DNA from: Methanosarcina sp. ERenArc_MAG2
GTDB taxonomy: Archaea; Halobacteriota; Methanosarcinia; Methanosarcinales; Methanosarcinaceae
Direction of reading: 5' to 3'
Assembly (NCBI GenBank): GCA_023955635.1
Contig: JAMXHR010000013.1
Span: forward strand, 1 to 53,420
DNA: 53,420 nucleotides
A program made the translations under genes and the position numbers. Below the pieces are notes generated by a model. The model did not search any database, was not told the DNA's origin, and saw only the letters and a program-made list of their open reading frames with translations. Below, piece after piece: positions 19,949 through 29,311 of this stretch. Position 1 is the first letter of the stretch, and each line of letters opens with the position of its first letter.

Positions 19949-20269
19949 TCAGCAGAATTGTTCCCAGTATCGGTATGCTTTGACGTAGCTCCCCCAGAGT
20001 ACAAAATCATCCCATTCTTCAAAATCCGTTTCTGATGCCCTCAAATGAATTTTATTCTCAAAAGTAGAAAAGTCCATATCATATTTCTGCTTCATCTCGG
20101 TTATCTTTTTGTCGTAGTAATCTATTTTTTGCTCAGCTTTATTGTGTACAAACCATTGTAAGACCACCTGTTCATCTTTATACAGACCCGCTTTTACTAT
20201 ACCGTTCACGGGCTCAAAGATTTTTCCAGGCACTTTTACGTACCGAGTATATTTAATAATGTCTCCCAA
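19949..20269 (-). CDS. Hypothetical protein, possible antitoxin-like family
   Basis: This 106-aa charged protein has the segments KVPGKIFEPVNGIVKAGLYK, DEQVVLQWFVHNKAEQKIDY (a probable coiled helix) and SETDFEEWDDFVLWGSYVKA near the end. From memory, similar small proteins precede a toxin-like partner in archaea and cyanobacteria. No partner is readable downstream (19948 and below), so it may be an orphan. It starts at TTG 20269 with the ribosome site AGGTGG. I am not certain of the family. Confidence 0.55.
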   Translation of the reverse strand: MGDIIKYTRYVKVPGKIFEPVNGIVKAGLYKDEQVVLQWFVHNKAEQKIDYYDKKITEMKQKYDMDFSTFENKIHLRASETDFEEWDDFVLWGSYVKAYRYWEQFC

Positions 20270-20509
20270 TATACCACCTATTATTATTTTGTCCCCATCA
20301 CCTTAAATGTTTCGCTTACTTCTTTTTTTATTCAGGTGAGGCCCCGGAGCTAAACAAAAATAAATTTATAAATTAAAAAACACCCTTATTCTCACCCAAC
20401 ACAACAATATTTTATACACTGTTCTATATTAAATTTATGCATTGAAAACTTTACAGAAGTTGTGAGAATCGGATAATTAAGGGTTCGAGATTCCTGTCGC
20501 TGTCTATAA

Positions 20510-20994
20510 CCACCTGAATGCTAGTAGTTTCTTCATGAAATTTTATTTACCTTATCACATTGCTCTGCATCACGACTTAAAGCCTATCCGAAAAGTGTTG
20601 TTACCTACTGTAACTTTTACAATTGACAATATGTACAACCGGAAAGAATGCCGATATTATAGACCTCTCGTAACTTTTCAACATGCGTTAATGACTTTTC
20701 GGATAGGCTCTTAACCATCTGCTTGCAGTAACTGGCTCTGTCCTCAATACATTATCAGTAGCTTCTTCACCCATTCCCTTCATGACCACTTTCAGGGCTA
20801 AATCAATGAGAGATTCCTCTTTGCGAATATCATAATAAAAAGTGCCTGTATGGCCACAGAAAGTTTCCCCACAGTGGCGGCAAATTTATTTTCGGGTTTT
20901 TTCTCCACGGCTTATGGAAGTTCCATTTCCGACAACACTGCCTTGGTCAATAACATAATAAAATTTGCATGAATTATTTGGACAAACAACCATT
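20510..20994 (-). pseudogene. IS1-like transposase relic, split by MITE-A
   Basis: On the minus strand from about 20994 the frame MVVCPNNSCKFYYVIDQGSV runs to a stop at 20886. It continues with CRHCGETFCGHTGTFYYD, LALKVVMKGMGEEATDNVL and EPVTASRWL, the zinc-finger and helix-turn-helix half of an IS1-like transposase. MITE-A copy 2 interrupts it at 20710-20580. Deleting it joins SRWL to SRDAEQCDKVNK, after which the frame stops. The catalytic half is lost. Confidence 0.65.
20580..20710 (+). mobile_element. MITE-A copy 2, 131 bp
   Basis: The ends AAGCCTATCCGAAAAGT and ACTTTTCGGATAGGCTC flank a body about 90 percent identical to the copy at 15720-15849. TTA is duplicated on both sides (20577-20579 and 20711-20713). 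The terminal base differs between the ends (A against G). Like copy 1 it sits inside a transposase reading frame. Confidence 0.85.
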
Positions 20995-21449
20995 GAATTG
21001 TTGTTTGGTACCTCATTTCTCCAGTAATAATAGTTTATTACTGGATTTATATAATATAATTCCAGTAAAATATATTGCCAATGTCTTGCCTGCTCGGAAA
21101 TTGAAATAATATAATGTGGTAAAAAAATATATTTACAAAGCTGTGATTGGTTGATCCATATATATTCTTTGTATATTCTTTGCATATTTTATTGATATGT
21201 TCAGCACTAGATAGATTGGAATCTGGTGAGAATTCTGGGTTTTGAAAGCTAAAAATCATCAGTGTCTGCGGCTAAACCAAGCATGAAACCGGAACGCAAC
21301 AGAATAAGAATTTAAAATCAGACAAGGTTTAATAAAAAAATCGGTGTAAGAAAAGCCTTTTAGAGTTTTCCAGAGTCTTTGAGAGTCTTTAAAAGTGATC
21401 CATAAGGACTGGTCTAATTTATGTAATTTAGTTCTCTACTCAGTTAAGT
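20995..21449. other. Intergenic DNA
   Basis: AT-rich. The minus-strand frames here only extend the transposase relic upstream and show no recognised domain. At about 21358-21400 there are short AGAGTCTTT repeats. Nothing else is visible. Confidence 0.35.
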
Positions 21450-21530
21450 TATAGTCACGCCTGTAATTATTGCAACAAAAACAATTTAGTAGCTCATTGA
21501 GTTGTTGCATTATTTAGCCTCGTGACTATA
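21450..21530. repeat. 81-bp inverted-repeat element
   Basis: TATAGTCACG (21450-21459) and CGTGACTATA (21521-21530) are perfect inverted repeats. Further imperfect pairing lies inside them (AATTATTGCAACAA against TTGTTGCATTATT). It could be a very small MITE or the stem of a structured transcript. No second copy was found in this window. Confidence 0.5.
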
Positions 21531-21633
21531 CATACCTTCTTTACAAGCCTCTTCATACTTAACCATAACATTTATTGTACTTGATTTTGGGTCTCAAGTG
21601 CGTAAAATCCTGCATATAAAAAGGCTATCATGG

Positions 21634-21875
21634 GCTTGAAACTTTTTACGTCAAATAATTTTTTGCTTAAATACAATTTTTGATATAATTAATTTAAAAT
21701 AATTTGTGTTATTAGTATATTCTGGAGTTGTGGAGTAGAGTTGGGGTATTATCAAAAATAAAAGAATCTCCTGGAGGCCGCTGATCCTTCTTCGAATTAA
21801 TATGTTTGGGAAGCATAAATTCGGAAATATTGTGTTGGGGGATACAGTAGATACAGCGCCTCTGGGCTTCTTCTT
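21634..21875 (+). ncRNA. Putative non-coding RNA gene, copy 1 of a 240-bp repeat
   Basis: This stretch is a close copy of 23281-23525. The upstream half is AT-rich and conserved, with TTGATATAATTAATTTAAAA at about 21680-21699 that supplies a plausible TATA box. The downstream half is GC-rich (from CTGGAGTTGTGGAGTAGAG to CTCTGGGCTTCTTCT) in otherwise AT-rich DNA. That is the profile of a promoter followed by a structured RNA of about 150 nt. Hairpins such as ATCAG with CTGAT can be drawn. It includes ATCTCCTGG, which could pair with ribosome sites. No shared protein frame runs across both copies. Confidence 0.5.
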
Positions 21876-22054
21876 ATGTCACTATTTTTAATAACATGTT
21901 ACTAATTTTAATAACAATTCTCTTCTATGGAGATGATTTTGTTCTATCTTTTTCAAAAATGATATAAAAAGATGAATAAAAGAGTCGCAAGAGGGAATAC
22001 CGGATCTCTAGATTTTCGAGATTTCATACTACTTGTACTCTTATACCTGTACTC

Positions 22055-22836
22055 TTATACCTTTTGTTCTGCTGCATAATTTTCAAAAAAAGTGATAAGT
22101 GAAATTATTCCCTCATCAAAACTTTCTTTATATTTTTGAAATAATCTATTACTCGCATCGATAGGATGTGCTAAATCAATTAATTTTACACTTGCGTTCT
22201 CTGGATGTTGAAGATCAATAACTATCAGGACACTGGATGCGATAAACGTTCTTTGATTTTGCTTTAATCTCTTTTTGATCAGGTAAAGTTGATTTATAAT
22301 ATTTCTTAACGCAGCATCTTTGCTCACATTTATTCTATCCAATTGTTCTCTCAAGAAGGTTTCAGAATTTCTACCGGTTTTCGCTCTATTTCCATCATCT
22401 GTTGGAATAGCGCGCCATCCTCGAGTAGAAGATTTAGTATAAATATCGTATAGTTTCATTTTCATTTCTTTAAAAAAAGCACCAGCTAGATTTTTTCCCC
22501 GGATTCTAAGAGTTGAGATCTGGAGGCAGTACTCTTCCCAATTTTTAGATCCAGAGCCACATGCGACTGTTCTTCAATCCCATAAAACCTGTTTTGCATT
22601 ATTATAACATTCTCACCCATGTCGCTTACTTCTTGATCATCTCGATTGGTTCGTTCTGCGGCAGGTATAATATCTCGAAGTTCCCCTGGATTGGCATATA
22701 TCTCATATTCTTTCTGATTTGTTCTTTTTGCTATTTTCCTACCCTCATCTATCCTTCGAAAATTTTCAACATGCCCAGCCATTTGAATTATATTTATGGA
22801 TTGCATCCCGATGGCTTCAGAAATTAATCTCTTCAC
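22055..22836 (-). CDS. Inositol-polyphosphate-kinase-like protein (one-base frameshift)
   Basis: The reconstructed 260 aa resemble the eukaryotic-type inositol polyphosphate kinase family (IPK/IPMK). The motifs seen are IQMAGHVENF near residue 20 (family AGH motif), HVALDLKIGKST near residue 95 (family PxxxDxKxG, here without the Pro), FIASSVLIVIDLQHPE near residue 195 (SSLLIIYD-like) and ASVKLIDLAHPID (family IDFAH, metal-binding Asp). The frame breaks at 22497-22500, where a run of four C on the plus strand should have five; one more base joins LLESGGKNLAGAFFKEM. The start is GTG 22836, or internal to a longer protein: the upstream sequence is in frame apart from one TGA and resembles an eCIS DUF4157 region. 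Possibly an effector domain. Confidence 0.6.
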
Positions 22837-23075
22837 ATCTTCATCTCACTGCAAGTTGACATTATTGTTTATGTTCAAGCTCATCATCTGCATACTCTGA
22901 GCCTGCTGAACCATACACATGCCAAGCCTATGGGGCAAATGTCTGTCCTACCGGTTACATAATATTTGTCCCTTCGGTAATAAGCCAAAGCCCCTTCCTT
23001 TACAAGTTTACCCGAATTATAATGAAACCTTACATCACTCATATCAATAATATCAATAAAAGAATTGTAAAAGGG
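22837..23075 (-). pseudogene. Decayed DUF4157 (eCIS core domain)-like region
   Basis: On the minus strand the frame NSFIDIIDMSDVRFHYNSGK, then EGALAYYRRDKYYVTG and, after a one- or two-base shift near 22930, MVQQAQSMQMMSLNINNNVN resembles the DUF4157 pattern (DDVKVHYNS, ALAY, VVQQ, GVNVNDD, GLEREADVMG). A TGA separates it from the kinase-like region, whose first residues DEDVKRLISEAIGM fit the last motif. The HExxH motif is not preserved. DUF4157 proteins are linked to extracellular contractile injection systems as cargo (established knowledge). Confidence 0.5.
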
Positions 23076-23280
23076 CTATAACGTCAGTGACTTTCCTGTC
23101 CGGAGAAGTCACTATAGAAACAGCCATTGCAGATATTCGGCAGACTTTTTGTCAATTACTCTTCTCGAACTTCCTGCGGGAGTAACAAGCGAAAAAAGCT
23201 TTAAACAAGCGACCTATCCCTTGCTGATTTTAGGGATGGCAAAAGGAACAAAATGAACATTGGATTAAAAAATACCATTA
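23076..23280. other. Intergenic DNA with short coding traces
   Basis: The plus strand reads VTFLSGEVTIETAIADIRQT over about 23091-23180 and then changes frame. This may be a relic of unknown origin. No intact gene is visible. Confidence 0.3.
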
Positions 23281-23525
23281 GCTTGAAATTTTTTACGCCA
23301 AGCTATTTTTTGCTTAAAAACAATTTTTGATATAATTAATTTAAAATAATTTACGTTATTAGTACATACTGGAGTTGTGGAGTAGAGCTGGGGTATCATC
23401 AGAAATAAAAGAATCTCCTGGGGGCCGCTGATCCTTCTTCGAACTAATTGCTTGGGGGAGCATAATACTTCGGAGATGCTGTATTGGGGGATACGGTAGA
23501 GACAGCGCCTCTGGGCTTCTTCTAT
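23281..23525 (+). ncRNA. Putative non-coding RNA gene, copy 2 of the 240-bp repeat
   Basis: The same order as copy 1 at 21634 in the same orientation: a conserved AT-rich promoter-like half, then a GC-rich half from CTGGAGTTGTGGAGTAGAG to CTCTGGGCTTCTTCT. The left part and the AATCTCCTGG segment are nearly identical, while the part around 23450-23490 has changed by substitutions and a small indel. ACTTCGGAG and GCTTGGGGGAGC can form small hairpins. The two copies bracket the kinase-like gene. Confidence 0.5.
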
Positions 23526-24552
23526 GTTACTTATGCTAAGGACTCTGTATTAAATTCTCTTTTTTCTTAATATTTTCCGTAACTATTCATGTAGCACGTG
23601 AAGGCTGCACGATTTTCCTCGGAACTATGAAAAATTGGATATAAAAAAATTGTTTTTCTATTGATTTTAGAACATCATGTTGATATCTATGATGGTGTTA
23701 TCGATTTAATATGAAGAATAGTTATGAGACTTTTATGGATTTGAGAATCCGAGTTCAAAGAAGTAATTTTAAGTTTTGGTATCGGCTCTCGACGAGTATA
23801 CTTTCAGTAAGATACCTATAAGTGGATATACGGAAAATACTTACTTTGAGATACTTACACACAAATTTCATATGAATTCATTAAAATATCCAAAAGTGGA
23901 TAAATATATATACGATAACAATAATCTACCCACTTATCACATGGTTAAAACCTCAAACTCCACTCTTCTTGCATTTTACCGATGTTTTCCTCCTTGCTTT
24001 TTTGAGGATCTGTTTCTGGCTTCACAGGTTTTCTGACGCTATTTTGCAGGGGAAACAGTTTATTCTAAACTGAAAGTATTGAAGGTAAACAGATAAAAAA
24101 TTAAATGTAAGTAACTTATACAATTCATTGTCAATCAGCTTAGTCTGATAAATATCAATCCGAAAAGCCGTTTATTTACTGCTTAATACTTTCAATCTGC
24201 TATATTACTCTATTAATAAAAAGTCTGCATTTTGTTATATGTGTTAAAAAATCGGGGAGTTTATATTGAGGAACCCGCAGAGAAATCAGGGCACCAATTG
24301 ACGAGAGCCAGGATATTAACGAGAAAGCCAGAATTTAGCAAAGTAAGTATTATTTAATTATAATTAGTTATTTATAATAATACTCAAAATTATCTCCCTG
24401 AACAAACTATTCGAGAAGCAAATATAAGCTTTTCAAAAGATTTTCTTAGTTCATATTGTTTTCAGATCTCTGAGATCTCAAACTTTATCTCCAACTTTAA
24501 AAATTCTCATTTAACCGATTCAACTGATACAAGAAAAACCCGAGAGAAAAAA
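23526..24552. other. Gene-free stretch before uvrA
   Basis: About 1 kb of AT-rich DNA. The open frame at 23776-24036 has no recognised domain, no ribosome site and an unusual composition, so I leave it out. The uvrA promoter should lie in the last 200 bp; AT-rich TTAATTATAATTAGTTATTT at about 24354-24373 is a candidate TATA region. Confidence 0.4.
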
Positions 24553-27500
24553 ATGAAAAATATTATCATCAAAGGGGCACGGGAACACAACCTGAAAAAT
24601 ATCACAGTGGAACTCCCGAGGGACAGGTTCATTGTTATTACAGGCGTCTCAGGCTCAGGAAATCTACCCTGGCCTTTGACACTATTTATGCCGAAGGGCA
24701 GCGGCGCTACGTGGAGTCCCTCTCTGCCTATGCGCGGCAGTTCCTCGGGATTATGAACAAGCCGGATGTGGACAGCATCGAGGGGTTATCTCCGGCAATT
24801 TCCATTGAGCAGAAAACAACATCGAAAAACCCTCGAAGTACGGTCGGAACAGTTACTGAAATCTATGATTATCTGAGGCTGCTTTTTGCACGAATCGGAA
24901 CTCCTTACTGTCCGGTTCATAATATAAAAATCAAGTCCCAATCTCCTGAAAAGATTGCGGACAGCATCAGCAGAGAATGTGAAGGTGTGGTAACCATTCT
25001 CGCACCAGTCATTCGCCAGAAGAAAGGGACATACCAGCAGCTTTTCAGAGATCTGAACAGCGAAGGCTTCACCAGGGTTAGAGTAAACGGGGAAATTCAC
25101 AGGACTGACGATAATATTGCTCTTGACCGTTACAAAAAACACGATATCGAAGTGGTGATCGACCGGCTGGATCCTGCAGAAGACCGCTCAAGGCTGGTTG
25201 AAGCCTGCGAAAACTCCCTCAAAAAAGCAGACGGGCTCTTGATTGCCATTGATTCTGAAGGAAAAGACCACCTCTATTCCTCTAACATGGCCTGTCCGGT
25301 CTGCGGAATGTCTTTCGAAGAACTCCAGCCCAGGATGTTTTCCTTTAACAGTCCCTTTGGAGCCTGTGAAGCCTGCAATGGGCTCGGGATCAAGATGGAG
25401 TTCGACGTTGACCTGATTATTCCGGATAAAACTCTCTGTCTTGCAGACGGAGCTGTCGCCCTGTATAGAAACTACCTGGACAGTTACCGGAGCCAGCACC
25501 TGGCAGCCGTGGCAAAACATTTCGGTTTTGACATTTTTACCCCCATTGAGGCTCTATCAGACGAGCAGTACAGGGTCCTCATGTACGGCTCGGACGAACG
25601 CATTCAGTTCAGTATGAGTATGAAGAACGGCGATGCTCATTGGTCTCACAAAGGCACCTGGGAAGGGCTGCTCCCGCAGTCTGATAGGCTGTACAGCCAG
25701 ACAAAGTCTGATTACCGACGAAAGGAACTTGAAAAATTCATGCAGGTCCAGCCCTGCCCACAATGCGAAGGCAAGCGTCTGAAGGAAAAAGTGCTTGCAG
25801 TAAAGCTCGGCAATAAATCCATTGTGAATACGACAGACCTCTCAATCATAGACTGTATTCAGTTTTTCGAAAACCTGGAACTCTCTGAAAAGGAAAAGGG
25901 GATCGCAAAGCAGGTCTTAAAGGAAATCCGTTCCCGGCTTGGCTTCCTTGAGCATGTGGGGCTCGGGTATCTTACTCTTTCCCGGAGCTCAGGCACTCTC
26001 TCAGGAGGGGAAGCCCAGAGAATCCGGCTGGCTACACAGATTGGCTCGAATCTTATGGGAGTGCTCTATGTGCTCGACGAGCCTTCCATAGGGCTGCACC
26101 AGAAGGATAACGAGCGGCTTATCCAGACCCTCCAGACCCTGCGGGATCTGGGAAATACCCTGATTGTTGTAGAGCACGATGAGGATACTATCAGGGCTGC
26201 GGACTATGTACTGGATATAGGACCAGGGGCAGGCATCCATGGCGGCTATGTAGTAGCCGAAGGTACGCCTGAAGAAATAGAAAAGAATCCTGAGTCTCTG
26301 ACAGGCCAGTACCTCTCAGGAAAAAAGCAGATAAAACCGCCTGCTCTCCGCCGGCAGAGCGATGCGTTCATCCGGCTTAAAGGTTGCAGGGCAAATAATC
26401 TGAAGGATGTGGATGTGAATATCCCTATAGGGCTCCTGACAGTTGTCACAGGTGTTTCGGGTTCTGGAAAGTCCACGCTGATTTATGACACTCTGTACAA
26501 AGCACTGATGAAAAAGATAAATAAATCAAGTGTAACACCAGGCGACTATGAAGAGCTGGCTTTTGATTCCGAGATAGACAAGGTAATCGTTATTGACCAG
26601 AGCCCTATTGGCAGGACTCCTCGCTCGAACCCTGTCACCTATACCAAGGTCTTTGATGCCGTCCGGCAGGCTTTTGCCGAAACGAAGGAAGCAAAAATTC
26701 GGGGGTACAAAAGCGGGCGTTTCTCCTTTAACGTAAAGGGAGGACGCTGTGAAGCTTGCCAGGGAGATGGGCTGATAAAAATTGAAATGAATTTCCTACC
26801 TGATGTGTACATCGAATGCGAGGAATGCAAGGGCACACGCTACAACCGGGAAACTCTCGAAGTAAAGTACAGAGGCAAATCGATTGCAGACGTTCTGGAT
26901 ATGACAGTAGAAGAAGCTGCAGAACATTTCGAGAACATTCCTGCAATCAAAGGCAAGCTCGACACTTTAATAAGAGTCGGGCTGGGCTATATCAAGCTCG
27001 GACAGAGTTCAACAACCCTTTCTGGAGGAGAAGCCCAGAGAATAAAGCTGACAAGGGAGCTCTCTAAAAAGGGTACTGGAAAGACCATTTATCTCCTTGA
27101 TGAACCCACTACCGGACTTCACTTCCATGATGTAAAGAAATTGATCTCGGTCCTTAACGGGCTTGTAGCAAAAGGAAATACCGTAGTCGTGATAGAGCAT
27201 AACCTGGATGTAATTAAATCGGCAGACTATATCATCGATCTTGGTCCCGAAGGTGGAGACGCAGGCGGAGAAATTATTGCTTCAGGGACTCCGGAGGAAG
27301 TTTCCATGGTTCAGGGAAGCCATACTGCGCGTTTCCTTGCTCCCAGGCTTTCAGGAGGGGCATCATATCTGGAAATATCTGGAGCAGAGCCAATTGAGGC
27401 AGTTTGTGAAGAAGGAGAAGTGTTTGAGGCCTATTATGAAGAGTCTGAAGACGATATGAGTGATGGCTCTGAGGACTTTGAAGAAGACTCCGAAGAAAGT

Positions 27501-27554
27501 TCCGAAGGATTCAAACACAGGGCAGATAAAGCATTTGAAGAACAGCTAATTTAA
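24553..27554 (+). CDS. uvrA: Excinuclease ABC subunit A (one-base frameshift)
   Basis: UvrA is the damage-sensing ATPase of nucleotide excision repair. The reconstructed length is 1000 aa. Seen in order: the first Walker A, broken at 24660-24662 where GGAAATCT lacks an A (restored [14 protein letters not shown]); a zinc motif ([10 protein letters not shown] with CEACNGLG); signature [16 protein letters not shown] and LDEPSIGLH; the second Walker [17 protein letters not shown]; a second zinc motif (CEACQGDG with [10 protein letters not shown]); and signature [15 protein letters not shown] and LDEPTTGLH. The last 60 residues form a very acidic tail ([20 protein letters not shown]). First of uvrA-uvrC-uvrB; this bacterial-type repair set is known to have entered Methanosarcina by transfer. 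Confidence 0.95.
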
Positions 27555-27594
27555 ATTCCGTATATACTTAAATTTAATTAAATGAGGTTTAAAA

Positions 27595-29149
27595 ATGATT
27601 GACCTGGAGGCCCTTCCTCATCTGCCTGGTTGCTATCTTTTCAAGAATGAAGATGGGATTGTGCTGTACGTGGGCAAGGCAAAGGACCTTAAAAAACGGG
27701 TGAGTAGCTATTTCCAGAAACGAGACCATGACTCGAAAACAGAGAGCCTTGTGCAGACTGCCAGGAACCTTGACTTCATTGTCACAAACACTGAAGTAGA
27801 AGCCTTTCTTCTCGAAAATACCCTTATTAAAAAACACTGGCCAAGGTACAACATTGCTCTCAAGGACTCAAAACGATATGCCTGCATCCACCTGACTGAA
27901 GAAAAGTTTCCCCGGATCAGGCTTGCCCGAAAGAAAATAGAGGGTGGAAATTTTTTGGGCCCTTTGTTTCTGCACGGGAAATAGATTATATTTTTGAGGT
28001 TGTAAGAAAGACATTCCAGCTCAGGACCTGCAGACAGATGCCGAAGCGTGCCTGCCTCAGATACCATATAGCCGCATGCAGCGGGCCCTGTATAGGGGCA
28101 GTTTCCACGCAAGAATATGGGGAGAAGGTGAAAAGAGCTATATCTGTCCTGAAAGGCAATATCAGAGAGCTTATAGAGTCCATAGAAAAAGATATGAGGG
28201 AACTGGCAGCAAAGCAGCAATTCGAGCAGGCTATGGCTCTCAGGGATGAGATTGCAGCCCTTGAAAATCTCCAGGAAAAGCAAAATATGGAAAGGCAAAA
28301 AAGTACAACGAGGACATCCTGAACTATATTGTCAGGGATGATACTGTTTACCTCATGCTCTTCAAGGTTTACAAAGGTACTCTTGAGGACAAGCAGGACT
28401 ATGTTTTTGCCTTCGGAGAAAATTTCCTGGAAGAGTTCCTGGTACAGTATTATTCAGAAAATGAGCCGCCTGAAGAACTGATCTTGCCTGAGCTTCTCGA
28501 AGAGTCGCTTGCTGATTTTCTGTCCCACGTTAAAGGAAAAAAGTTAGAGTTACGGTTCCAAAGCAGGGGAGAAAAAGGAACTTCTTGACCTTGCCCTGAA
28601 AAATGTTGAGATCGGGTTTTTCGGAGATCGGAAAAAGCTTGAAGCCCTGCAGAGTAAACTTTCCTTTCCGAAACTTCCGACTGTTATAGAATGTTTTGAT
28701 ATCTCCCACCTTTCAGGTACGGCTACAGTCGGCTCCATGGTTCAGTTTCGGGGAGGCAGGCCCGATAAACACAACTACCGCCGCTTCAAAATAGAAAGTG
28801 TTGAAGGAATTGATGACTTCGCTTCCATTGCCGAGGTTGTGCGCAGGCGTTATTCCCGCCTGCTAGAGGACAAACACGATATGCCTGACTTAATTATTAT
28901 AGACGGGGGAAAGGGCAGCTTTCTTCAGCTTTTCAGGAACTCCGGAAGCTCAAAATAAGGATTCCTATCATTTCCATAGCCAAAAGGGAAGAAGAAATCT
29001 ATATGCCAGGTATCAAGTCTCCTCTTCCCATCAAAAGAGATGAAAAGGCCTCCCTCTTTGTCCAGGAGATCAGGGACGAAGCCCACAGGTTTGCAATTAC
29101 CTATAACCGCCTGCTGAGGCAAAAATCATTGATTCCTGAAAATAGTTGA
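27595..29149 (+). CDS. uvrC: Excinuclease ABC subunit C (five one-base frameshifts)
   Basis: UvrC makes both incisions around a lesion. It has a GIY-YIG nuclease (LPGCYLFKNEDGIVLYVGKA), the UvrBC-binding helix (AAKQQFEQAMALRDEIAALE) and the RNase-H-like C-terminal nuclease (ECFDISHLSGTATVGSMV, LIIIDGGKGQ). Five bases are missing: in T6 at 27951, A6 at 28297, A6 at 28537, G4 at 28566 and C at 28916. Restoring each gives a continuous 519-aa protein ending LIPENS. The usual C-terminal helix-hairpin-helix pair of bacterial UvrC (about 600 aa) is absent. It lies 40 bp after uvrA. Confidence 0.93.
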
Positions 29150-29191
29150 TTCCTTAATCGCCTTTGTGTTTGTATGTGTCCGCTATTTAAA

Positions 29192-29311
29192 TTTCCAATA
29201 GTTTAATGTATTTAATTTTAATTTCCAATATTTTAAGATATTTAGTCTTAATTTCCAATAGTTTAATGTATTTAATTTTAATTTTCAATAATTTAAGGTC
29301 TTGAATCTATG
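29192..29311 (+). repeat. Four tandem 30-bp repeats ending at the uvrB start codon
   Basis: Units at 29192, 29222, 29252 and 29282 begin TTTCCAATAGTTTAATGTAT or close variants (the fourth is the most diverged). The last unit ends exactly on the ATG of uvrB. The repeats fill nearly the whole uvrC-uvrB gap. Confidence 0.85.

Noticed and set aside
21634..23525. A protein frame shared by the two 240-bp repeats (VLGDTV-TAPLGFF)
   Set aside because: The frame is short, is broken upstream in copy 2 and does not explain the conserved promoter-like half; an RNA is the better reading.
23776..24036. 86-codon open frame upstream of uvrA
   Set aside because: No recognised domain, no ribosome site, unusual composition.
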